Assembly: GCA_905221605.1 (NCBI GenBank)
Contig: CAJNDS010002346.1
Location: 803,240 to 867,239, forward strand
Reading direction: 5' to 3'
DNA length: 64,000 nt
Source: Symbiodinium natans
Lineage: Eukaryota > Sar > Dinophyceae > Suessiales > Symbiodiniaceae
Part shown: one piece after another, positions 54,100 through 64,000 of the stretch
Position numbering within the stretch: position 1 is the first letter of the stretch
Layout: every line of letters begins with the position of its first letter
The notes under the pieces: model-generated
The model's database searches: none
Told to the model about the DNA's origin: nothing
Seen by the model: the letters and a program-made list of their open reading frames with translations, nothing else
Program-made: the position numbers and the translations under genes

Positions 54100-54660
54100 C
54101 CAGTACGACTCGGACTGCATGGCTGTGGGGTCCGCGATCATGCTGAGGTCGTGCATTGGCAGGCAGACATAACTTTGTGTCACACCTAGTTCACGAATGC
54201 TGGCAGATCTCCTGCCCCGAGGTACTCGCGGTAACGAGCCAACATGAGACTCAGATCCGACCCGTCCGGGACAGTGCAGACCATCCCACGGTTTTCGCAG
54301 GACAGTCGCTTGGTCGTCTCCTGAGCCCAAGGCATCTGTCAAACACACCAGCATGGAAGGTCTGTACTTGCTGCTGGACGCTTACGTTGTGATTCTTTGA
54401 CATTGCCGTCGTTCCATCTGTGAGGAAGATGATCGCTTTCTGGCACATGGAGGTCGACCCCGCGTCTACAGCGATCTTGAAGTCCGTGCCGCCACTCCTG
54501 AAGTTCTGTTCATTCAGACATCTCTTCATGCTGTCGCGGTTGGTGTCGCTCGCAGGGGTCAGGTGCTCCGAGTACTGCGCTGTGTTGAGGAGGATCACCC
54601 CAGTCCTTCCGGTCCTGCGTATCCAGCACTGCTCCAGTGGCCTGCCGGGCAAGTTTGGGT
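54100..54660 (-). pseudogene. VWA-Cache module C-m1
   Basis: VWA core FRSGGTDFKIAVDAGSTSMC and KAIIFLTDGTTAMSKNHN are intact. The LLNTAQYS strand is preceded by a deletion (GRTGVILLN instead of DCEAVILLN), and the same extra base before the VFTDALGSG segment shifts the frame. Confidence 0.55.
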
Positions 54661-56349
54661 CTTCAAAGGTTCACTGTTTGTCGTCACGCACGCTCGCACA
54701 AGGCAGGCGGGTTCAGGTATGATTTTTTCGGCTGTCAAGCAACTAGCCTTGACATGTCGTAGCAAGAACGAGACAAGCAAAACCTTTACCAAACCCACGC
54801 CTGCTACGACTGGTTTTGGAAACACCATGCAGTATAAGCAGTTTGCCCTTTTGTTTGGGTTCCTCTGCTAAGAATGTGTTTCGTACCGGTCACAGGAACT
54901 AAAGGTGGTTGCAACACATTCTGCAACCGTTGTTGCCACTCCCAAGGAAGAACGCCAGCAAGCACCGCGCCTGCAGCTGCTGGAGCGGCGCGTCCTCCCA
55001 GATGTCAACGGAGTGGAGGCCCCTGACAGTGGCAACTGCTCACTTAAAGTGAGCTCAGCATGCGGCTGCTTGCAATGCTTCACCTTGCTTAGCTTTAAAG
55101 CTGGAGCCGTGTGCTCTCGATGTTTTTGTGATGTGGGGTCTGGGAGCCCTGGTTTGCCGATCGACAGCTGAAGGCATCGGCCCTCATGGCGAGAACTCAC
55201 TGAGAAGCCAACACGTTCTTCCAGGCGTGGGCGCCCTCCACGAAAAAGGTAAGGATCGTGGACATCCTCTGTGTCCTGCAGTCGAGGGCAATTTCAGATG
55301 GTTCCTATCTGCATAGACATCTTATCGCCCGGAGGCAAGTCAGTTCTGTATGCAAGTACAAAAAGAAGCGGCTCCTGCTCATCCTTGTACGTCTGCTCCG
55401 TCACGGAGCAGCACAGGAACGCCCGCCAGAACGCCATGGCGGCCATTTTGCGTCGTGAAAAGGAGCCGATGCGCTGCTGTCGGCATCGAAGCATGTCTGG
55501 CAAGCACAGGACATCACACACACACACACACAGAGATCGAGAGATACAGTATTGACGGAGACTGATAAAACAGCCAGACAGATCTTTGCATGTGCCTACG
55601 ACAATACGGTGCCTTCTATTACAGACCCCACAATAGGGCCGGCCTAGGGTTTAGGATTTAGGCTCTGGGGTTTAAGGTTCTGGGCTTCGGGTTAGCAGGA
55701 CTGACGTGCTGACCGCAAGCGAAGCTCGATCCCCACTTTCGCCTCCAAATCCCTACACCCAAAAGAGCAAGATGATAAACTGAGGGCCTAAAGCTCTGAA
55801 ATATAGAGCCCGACACGTGGAACTCTTCAACTAGCCAGGGAGCAACAACCCTATCCCCTGCGTCTAAACTCAACGTGCTGCTTAACTCCCGAGCGCTTGC
55901 TGTGTCCCCGGCAGGATTGCTGTCGGCATCGCAGCGGCTGTCTTCACTCGGCGTTTCTTCAGCATCCATGCCACCAGAACGCGAAGATGTGGAACATGTG
56001 GTCTCTCTCATCAGAGTTTGAATTTGACTAGTCGATGCTTCGCATGCTTGCTGGCGGAAAGTAAGTAGTTAAAACGGGTGCGAGGGCGGGTGGGGTGGGC
56101 GCAGTCGCTGGGACCCATTTATGTTCTAGGGGCACATGATCTTCCTAAAGGCAAGGGCTTTGTGTACATGTCTTCGACTTGGCCACAAACATGTCTTTTC
56201 AAACACTGAGGCCACCGAGAGCCGAGCAAGGCAACCATGAACATATTTTCCCCAAGAGAGTTCTCAAACGCAACGGGCCGTCCAAAACTGCAGCATGAGC
56301 GACAGACCTCAGTTTTCGCCTGCGCGAGCGCGCAGCTGGTGATGGCAGG

Positions 56350-56975
56350 TGCATGCTGAGGTCCATGCATGTATCGCCCAAAAGCGCTCGGTCATACGCT
56401 GTTAGGCAGACTTGGCATAGCTTTGTGTGTGCAAGCGCATTCGTGTAACTTGTGAAACAAAGGCTGGCAGATCTCCTTCCCCGTGGCGAAGTACTCGTGT
56501 AGCTAGCCATGATGAGGCTTAGATCCGATCCGTCCGGGACATTGCAGAGAATCCCGCGGTTTCGCAGGACAGTCACTTCGTCACCGTGGTGTCGGCTTCT
56601 GAGCCCACGGCATATGCGAACACACCAGCACGGTAGGTCTGTAGTCGCTGCAGGACACTTACGTTGTGATTCTTCGACGTCTCCGCCGTTCCGTCTGTGA
56701 GAAAGATGATATCTTTCTGGCACACGGAGGCCGATCCTGCGGCTACGCTGGCCTGAAGGGCGGCCGGCAAAGGCCGCGTCTACAGTCGTCATCCTAGGTC
56801 CCGCCGCTCCTGAAGTTTTCTTCATGTCGCCATCTCTTGATGCTGTTGCGATTGGCGACGCTCGTCAGGTGCCCGGAGATTCTGCACTGAAACGCCATGG
56901 TTTGAAGAGGGTCACAGCCACGAAGAGCCCTTCCAGTCCAGCGTATTCAAGGCTGCTCCCTTCGCCTGCCGGGCA
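56350..56975 (-). pseudogene. VWA-Cache module C-m2, best C-terminal half
   Basis: Runs DIIFLTDGTAETSKNHNVSV, LQRLQTYRAGVFAYAVG, SEADTTVTK and then a TGA where others have Arg. After it LSCE...ILCNVPDGSDLSLIMA. No telomere-type array at the site occupied in A-m2 and B-m2. The Gly-Gly-Thr loop region is damaged. Confidence 0.55.
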
Positions 56976-57565
56976 AGTTTGGGGGCCTTCAAGCGTTCTG
57001 AGTTTTCCGTCACTCACGCTCGCGCACGGCAGGCGGGTTCAGGTTTTGCCTTTTGGGCGGTCAAGTATCTGGCCTCATGCCGGAACAAGAAGAAAGCAAG
57101 CACCAGGGAACCCCATGTGCTACATGTACTTTGCCCTTTTGTTCGGGTTCCTTTGCTAAGCCTGTGTTTTGCGCTGGTTAGAGTAATTGAGGCGGCCCAC
57201 ACACAAGCTTGCAACTGATTCTGCACCCTTTGCCGCGCCCAAGGAAGAACGCTTGCACCGCGCCTGCGGCTGCTGGAGCTGTGCATCCTCCTGCGTCAAC
57301 GAATTGCATGCCCCTGACAGTGGCAACTGCTCACTTTAAATGAGATCAGCATGCGGCTGCTTGCAGAGCTTCGCCGTGCTTGGCCTTTGAAGCTGGAGCC
57401 GTGTGCTCTCGATGTTTTTGTGATGTGGGGTGCTGCGAGTCCTGGTTTGCCGATCTCACGCACATGTTGCCGGACACCTGAAGGCATAGGGCATAGGCCC
57501 TCAAGGCGAGAACTCACCGAGCAGCCAACACGCTCTTCCAAGCGAGGGCGCCCTCCACGGAAAAG

Positions 57566-57660
57566 AGAACCAGCTGACTTTGGTCTCGACTGCAGGACAC
57601 AGAGGATGTCCTGAGGACATCTTCTGTGTCCTGCAGTCGAGAACAATTTCAGCTGGTTCC
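57566..57660. repeat. Long hairpin with 3-nt loop, copy C
   Basis: Arms 57566-57611 and 57615-57660, loop TGA; conserved structure in the third unit. Confidence 0.85.
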
Positions 57661-58264
57661 GCCCAGTTGAACCAGCCTAGAACTGCCAAATAGACATCAC
57701 ATCGTCCGGAGGCCAAGTCAGTTGCGACGTCAGTTCCAGTGCAAAAAAAAACGGCTTCAGCTCGTCTTTGCTCCGTCGCGGAGCAGCACAGGAAAAACCA
57801 CTGCAAATCACGTGAGGCTGCCCACTTGCGGCCCGTTCTCAAGCTTGCTGGATGGCAGACAACAACACATGGCAAAACGCATGAGACAAGATGACTATCA
57901 CTTGTTTGGCTCATGGCTAAGCGGCGAAGCAAGCGCCCCTTGATGTCCCACAAGGATTCGAACCCTGGGCACTCTCGTACTTTCGTGAGGGTTTAGGGTA
58001 ATCGGCACCGTGTTTAAAATGTTAAAAGAAACCGGCGGAAAGAGGCAGAACGCTAGCCTTTTTGGCTCCTGGCGCTGTCGACTGGGCATGCGAGGAGGTG
58101 CCCTGCTCCACAGGGCAACCTTCGGTGATGGCTGGTGGCCCTTGTGGCCTGGTGCCGTCAGGTGCAGACCTTTGCGGTCCTGCGTAGCATGGTGACGACG
58201 GCCCTCAGTTTCCTCTGCGAGCACCTCACGATACGATACGTTTTCTGTCCTCACGCTTCTCCTC

Positions 58265-58570
58265 CAGAAACACATCCAAGGGGCCCGGATGGGCTCCTGG
58301 TGTGCCAGAGCCACATGAGCCACATTGAGCCACATGACTCTGCCACCAGGGCGGAAGCATCGATCTTCGACGCCCACATCCACGAGCCGGACCCCGCAGC
58401 TGCGCCCGGGAGTCCGGCAGTCACAAGGCGAATCCGCTTGCAGAGCCTCGTCCGGGACATTGCAGAGAATCCTACGGTTTTCGCAGGACGGTCACTTCGT
58501 CTCCGTGGAGTCGTCCCGGCCAGCATATCCAGCATTATCCAGCACTGCTCCCGTTGCCTGCCGGGATTTT
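58265..58570 (-). pseudogene. VWA-Cache module C-m3, heavily reduced
   Basis: Only a short VWA remnant, a CCTACGGTTTTCGCAGGAC phrase and the C-terminal VRLVDVGVEDRCFRPGG block remain. Confidence 0.45.
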
Positions 58571-59415
58571 CGTCACTCACGCTCGCACACGGCAGGCCGG
58601 TTAAGATTATGCCTTTTTGGGTTATCACGTGACTAGCCTTGATATGTCGTAACAAGAACGAGACAGAGAGGTTAAAGCAACTAAGGCAGTCCACACATTC
58701 TGGCGTTGTTTCTACTGGCTTCCCACTGATTCTACAGCTTTTGCCACGCTCAAGGAAGAACGCTTGCACTGCGCCTGCAGCTGCTGGAACTGCAGGTCCT
58801 CCTCGTCAACGAAGCGCAGTCCCCTGACAGTGGCAACTGTTCATCTAAAATGAGCTCAGCCTGCTGCTGCTTGCAGTGCTTCTCCGCTCCGTGCTTGGCA
58901 ACTTTAAAGCTGGAGCCATGTGCTCTCGATGTTTACGTGATGTGGGTTTACGTGATGTGGGGTCTGCGAGCCCTGGTTTGCTGGTCTCGTGCATATGTTG
59001 CCGGACAGTCAAGGCGAGAACTCACTGAGAAGCCAACACGCTCTTCCAAGCGAGGGCGCCCTCCCCGGAAGAGATAGGGGTCCAACGCATCGTCAATGAC
59101 GTCTTCTGCGTCCTGCATTCGAGAACAAATGTTACTGCAAAAATTGACATCTTATCGTCCGGAGGAAGTCAGTTCCGGATGCAAGTACAAAAAGAAGCGG
59201 CTCCTGATCGTTTTTGTAGGTCTGCTCCGTGACGGAGCAGCAGAGAAAGAGCCACCAAAGATCCATGGCAGCGATTCTGTGTCGTGAAAACAGAGCCGAC
59301 ACGCTGCAGTCAGCTTCTGCGTCCCTGAGGGCGTGCGACATCGAAGCATGTCTGGCAAGCAGAGGACATCGTTGCCCGCAAGCACATCAAACATTTCCTA
59401 TGTTGCACATTGCCC

Positions 59416-59512
59416 ACGGGTTTAGGGTTTAGGGTTTAGGGTTTAGGGTTTAGGGTTTAGAGTTTAGGGTTTAGTGTTTAGGGTTTAGGATTTAGGGTTT
59501 AGGGTTTAGGGT
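59416..59512 (+). repeat. Telomere-type array private to unit C (first)
   Basis: About 13 TTTAGGG units between GCACATTGCCCAC and CAAGGGCATCTC. In A and B the same flanks are joined directly (GCACATTGGCCATGTCAAGGACATCTG). Confidence 0.85.
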
Positions 59513-59623
59513 TTCAAGGGCATCTCAGGAGGGGGAGTAACACGTGCTGCCGACAGCTTCCCCAAGTTGACTTGTCTGTGGAAGGCCGGGGCTTTTGGGT
59601 CTTCGACTTGGCCACAGACACGT

Positions 59624-59702
59624 TTTAGGGTTTAGGGTTTAGGGTTTAGGGTTTAGGGTTTAGGGTTTAGGGTTTAGGGTTTAGGGTTTAGGGTTTAGGG
59701 TG
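59624..59702 (+). repeat. Telomere-type array private to unit C (second)
   Basis: About 11 perfect TTTAGGG units inserted at GGCCACAGACACG / TTTCAAACACTGGGGCC. A and B read GGCCACAGACATGTTTTTTTCAAGC here. Confidence 0.85.
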
Positions 59703-60830
59703 TTTCAAACACTGGGGCCATCTCTTTGTATTGCAGCGTTTCCCCTCGCAAAGATTGCCAGGTCCCAGGTTCCGGAAACACCCTGCCATGTCCTGGCTTT
59801 TGCTTAGGAAAGGAGCCATGAATGTTCAGAAAAGAAATACGTGTTAACAGACACCCAATCATTATTAGGAGCATGAAAGCAGTGGTGCAACACAGTTTTA
59901 GAGCCATTTATGTGGGACTGTGGGTCGTCGAGACCTGGGAGCCACTGACGCACGCTGCCCATCTGCAACATGAACAAAGTGCTGATGCACGAGCGTCCGC
60001 AGATCCCCACCCCCAGAAGCTTTGTCTGCTTAGCTAGTCTGTTCAAACATCCACGCTGTTCCATGGTAAGTTTCTTTTCGCACCTCGCATCGTCTTGTTT
60101 ATCTTGCGTGATGGTGCCACAACGCGGAGCACAAGCCCTGGATGCATGCACAGCAGCATTAACCTCTCAAAACCTGCCAAACTCACGTGAAGCCGCCCGT
60201 TGCGCTAGCTTGCTGGATGGCAAACAACGAGACATGGCTAAAAGCATGAGACAAGATCACTATCACTTGTCATTTGGGCTCACGGCCAAGCGGCCAAACA
60301 AACGCCCCTTCATTTGGTGCTTTGCTTGGACACTTGCCCTCCCCTCCACCCTCCTCTCCTGCCCCTGCCCGTGCCACCCGGCCCCAACTCGGCTGCAATT
60401 CTCCCCGGCGCGACCTGCATGTCTGCGTTTTGGGGAGCTGATGCGCAGGCCCTGGCCGAGGCGCGTAGCGTTAGAGTTCACTTGTAGTTTGGTTGGTTCA
60501 ATCTTCTACTGGGGTGGACATTCGCTTTTCTGCACCAAGAGCCCAAGAGCCACTAAGAGCCCACAAGCATTCGGACCCTCGGCACTCTCGTACTTTTCGT
60601 GAGGGTTCAGGGTTTCGTGTGAAAAGAGACGGCGGACAGAGGCAGAACGCTAGCCTTTTTGGCTCCTGGCGCTGTCGACTGGGCAAATCTACCTTTGGCC
60701 CTGAGCTGCGAGGAGGTGCCCTGCTCCACAAGGCAGCCTTCGGTGATGGCTGGTGGCCCTTGTGGCCTGGTGCCGTTCCGTGCCCTTTCAGTCCTGCGTA
60801 GTATGGAGTACCTCACGCATCTTCACGCTT
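59703..60830 (-). other. Copy C spacer
   Basis: Unit sequence corresponding to about 36.7-37.5 kb of A, plus C-rich segment 60330-60400. A plus-strand 210-codon frame (59970-60602) has no counterpart in A or B and is not called. The GCTGGATGGCA...AACAACGAGACATGG phrase is at 60212. Confidence 0.35.
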
Positions 60831-61133
60831 GTCCTCCAGAGACACGTCGAAGGGGATGGGCTCCTGGCGTGCCGGAGCCCCATGAGCTACATTGAGCCAC
60901 ATGACTCCGCCGCCAGGGCCGCAGCATCGATGATTCGACACCATCCACGAGCCGGACACCGACGGAAGGCGGATGCGCTTGCAGTGCTGCTCGCAAATCA
61001 AGATGCCGAAGACGCAGAGGGCGAGGAACACGTAGGAGCACCTCTTGCAACGCAAGCCCTCCGAAGTTGCTACCTCTGCTGCAATACAACAATGGCTACG
61101 CGGACGGCGCATCAACGTCACATCACTGTTCAT
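60831..61133 (-). pseudogene. C-terminal module segment with possible membrane span, copy C
   Basis: Minus strand: CSYVFLALCVFGILICEQ, a good transmembrane candidate, then CKRIR and, in another frame, GGGVMWLNVAHGAPARQEP and FDVSLED. VWA-Cache proteins usually have a C-terminal membrane anchor, so this may be the anchor of the ancestral protein; the frame break argues for a pseudogene. Confidence 0.4.
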
Positions 61134-62009
61134 AGAGATGGCCTGCGCCTGCTCTGCACTTTATGCCACTCCCGATAATGATCGCGCTGAGCCAGAAAGC
61201 CCACCAAGTAGATCCGAGGTCTGAATCATGACCGGGAAGCCATCCCGTGCAGAACCTCCAACGTGTGCCATGCTACGGACTGATGAAAGCAACATAAAGC
61301 AACATCCCTAAACAGCAACAACTGAACCTGCAGATCTCGTGACTGAAAGCACAGCATAGCACAGCCACGCACCGCACGCCTCCACACCTCACGTCTTCTG
61401 CGATGCCACTCCTGCACTCGCATGCATGTTTTGGACTGCAAAAACTCTTCAGGACCGCATACAATGCACACTTCCGTGGCTAGTGCAGGGATCACGTGCT
61501 TTTGCGCAAACGCGCCCCCGACACTCAGAGAAACGGACCGACCTGTGCGAATCCCCCTCTGGTTTGACATCGTTTCATGACATTGCGACGTTCACAAAGC
61601 TCTCTTTTTTTACAAATCATGGCGTAAGCTGTAATGACGGGGAGCCTGTGTCCGTAAAATGTTTATGTCGTCAGAATGGGAGATCCAACCAGAATACATG
61701 CCAAATACACTCCACATCTCTCAAATGCAAGTGGCACAAACTGAGAGACGCTGTGCAGTAAGCACCTGCAAGACAAAGATGCGGCAACAAATTCATGAGC
61801 ACATACTGCCAGATAATACGGGCAAAGCTTCAGAATGTCATTGCTGATAAGGTGACAAGACCCTCGTCCCTGCGAAATGATGCTAACGGAATTAATTGCG
61901 TCCAAAAAAACAGAAGAAGACGGGAATAAACGCGACATCAAAACGCCCAGCAAGCGCCTTGCAACACCAAGCACATTGGCTCTTGCAGCACCACTCGGAG
62001 CCCGCGATA
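61134..62009. other. Unit C segment without counterpart noted in A or B
   Basis: Moderately AT-rich sequence with no telomere-type units. Short frames on both strands, none supported. Confidence 0.3.
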
Positions 62010-62425
62010 TCACGTTGAGGTTGATGCCTGTGATGCCCAGGAGGCGGGGGTCCGCTGCCACTGTGTCATGCGCTGGTAGGCAGACCCTGTATCTCGTGAA
62101 AGAAGGCTGGCAGATCTCCTGCCCCGTCGCGAAGTACTTGTAGTAGCAGGCCATGATGAGGCTCAGATCCGACCCGTCCGGGACATTGCACAAAATCCCA
62201 CGGTTTTCGCGGGGCAGCCGCTTCGTCACCGAGGTGTCGGCTCCTGAGCCGAGAACTTTTGTGAGGAAGATGATCGCTTTCTGGCACACGGAGGTCGACC
62301 CCGACGCTATGTCGCTCGCAGGGGTCAGGTGCCCGGAGAATTTCGGTGAGACATGGTCGGAGAGGATCACAGCCACGCAGTCCTTCCATTCCTGCGTATC
62401 CAGCACTGCTCCAGTGGCCTGCCGG
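62010..62425 (-). pseudogene. VWA-Cache module C-m4
   Basis: ATGAVLDTQEWKDCVAVILS, DHVSPKFSGHLTPASD, then an internal deletion to STSVCQKAIIFLTK, GSGADTSVTKRLPRENRGIL, NVPDGSDLSLIMACYYKYFA and a degraded Cache end. The deletion removes the Gly-Gly-Thr loop; the LTDG is LTK. Confidence 0.55.
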
Positions 62426-62544
62426 GCAAGTTTGGGTCTTCAAAGGTTCGGGGTTTGTCGGGTTTGAATTTTGGCCTGTCGAGTACTAGTCTTGATATTG
62501 CTTAACCCACCCCTGCTACGACTGGCTTTGGGAACCCCATGTAG

Positions 62545-62900
62545 TACAACCGTTGCCATGCCCAAGGAAGAACTCTTGCACCGTGCCTGCGGCTGCTGGG
62601 GCTGTGCATCCTCCTGCACGTCAACGCATTGCAGGCCCCTGACAGTGGCAACTGTTCATCTAAAATGAGCTCAGCACGTGGCTGCTTGCAGTGCTTCACG
62701 GTGCTTGGCTTTAAAGCTGGAGCCGTGTGCTTTCGAGTTTCTTGTGAGTTGGGGTCTGGGAGCCCTGGTTTGCCGATCTTGTGCACATGTTGCCAGACAG
62801 CTGAAGACATAGGCCCTCATGGCGAACACACACTGAGAAGCCAACGGGCTCTTCCAGGCGAGGGCGCCCTCCACGGAAGAGGTAAGGGTCGTGGACATCC
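62545..62900 (-). other. Module 5' block, copy C right end
   Basis: Fourth copy in unit C of the block that precedes each VWA segment; on the minus strand one frame reads EDAQPQQPQA-type residues followed by basic sequence. Same order as at 31.7, 34.1, 35.8 and 39.4 kb in A. Confidence 0.4.
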
Positions 62901-63199
62901 TCTGTGTCCTGCAGTCGAGGGCAATTTCAGCTGATTCCTGTTTCCGTGCCGCTCAGTTGAAAGAAGCAACAGACATCTTATCGCCCGCAGGCAAGTGAGT
63001 TCCGGATGCAAGTTGAAGAAAGGGGTCCAGCTCGTCTTTGCACGTCTGCTCCGTCACGGAGCAGCAGAGGAACAGCCACCAAAATGCCATGGCAGCTAGT
63101 CTGAAAGGTACGCGGGGCAGATATGCTGCAGTCAAATTCAGTTCCTCTTGTGGCATCGGCAAGTCTGGCAAGCACAGCAAGTACGGACAGATACAGAGA

Positions 63200-63752
<553 letters not shown>

Positions 63753-64000
63753 AAAACCAGAGATACTGACAAAGACTCATAACGCGCGCGGAGAACGAGA
63801 GCCCCCAAACCTTTCCCATGGTGCACATTGCCCGCCCCAACCCGGCTGCAACCCTCGCCGGCGCTGCCTGCATGTATGCTTTTTGAGGAGTTGATGCGCA
63901 GGTCTGGTTGAGGCGATCCGCGTAACGTTGAAATTACGATGACTTGCAATGTTTCTTCAATGGCTCCTTCTACTGGGGTCAACCCTGGACATTTGCTTTT

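Noticed and set aside
59970-60602. 210-codon plus-strand frame
   Set aside because: No counterpart in units A and B, mixed composition and no splice or domain support.

Overview
The window looks like nuclear DNA of a eukaryote, most likely an alveolate and probably a dinoflagellate. I infer this from Arabidopsis-type heptamer repeats (TTTAGGG/CCCTAAA), very small exons, splice donors reading GT and sometimes GC or GA, many direct and inverted repeats, relics of VWA-Cache (alpha2-delta-like) genes, and a decayed intronless reading frame of a kind I associate with dinoflagellate genomes. The taxon is an inference. There is no operon structure and I see no rRNA, tRNA or CRISPR array.

The dominant pattern is a mosaic of 20-140 bp coding-like islands separated by telomere-type arrays. 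The arrays are not random: an island normally has CCCTAAA-type repeats on its left and TTTAGGG-type repeats on its right, whichever strand it codes on. Read on the minus strand, which carries nearly all convincing exons, most introns begin with GTTTAGGG repeats, which often supply the GT donor, and end with CCCTAAA repeats before an AG. These introns are therefore terminal inverted repeats of telomere sequence and could fold the two splice sites together. This is my main candidate for an undescribed system.

Layout: (1) 0.3-11.9 kb, a minus-strand gene or genes with at least 14 small exons; intron 1378-4000 holds a 2.1 kb AT-rich element with terminal inverted repeats. (2) 12.0-12.5 kb, a head-to-head 21-bp minisatellite. 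(3) 12.9-15.4 kb, a degenerate intronless reading frame on the minus strand, then about 2.5 kb with few recognisable features. (4) 18.1-28.4 kb, a second run of minus-strand microexons with telomere-type introns. (5) 28.46 kb to the end, three tandem copies of an 11.3-12.1 kb unit (A 28455-39734, B 39735-51846, C 51847 to beyond the window). Each unit has a left part of small exons in telomere-type introns and a right part of four decayed, degenerate VWA-Cache modules.

Smaller dispersed elements lie in the introns: a ~100 bp foldback family with GGGATGTTCC ends, a ~75 bp GGGCCCATAC family, two families of long hairpins with 3-nt loops, G-rich purine tracts and dinucleotide or tetranucleotide microsatellites. 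All splice sites were called by eye, without transcripts or homology searches; exon calls are hypotheses.
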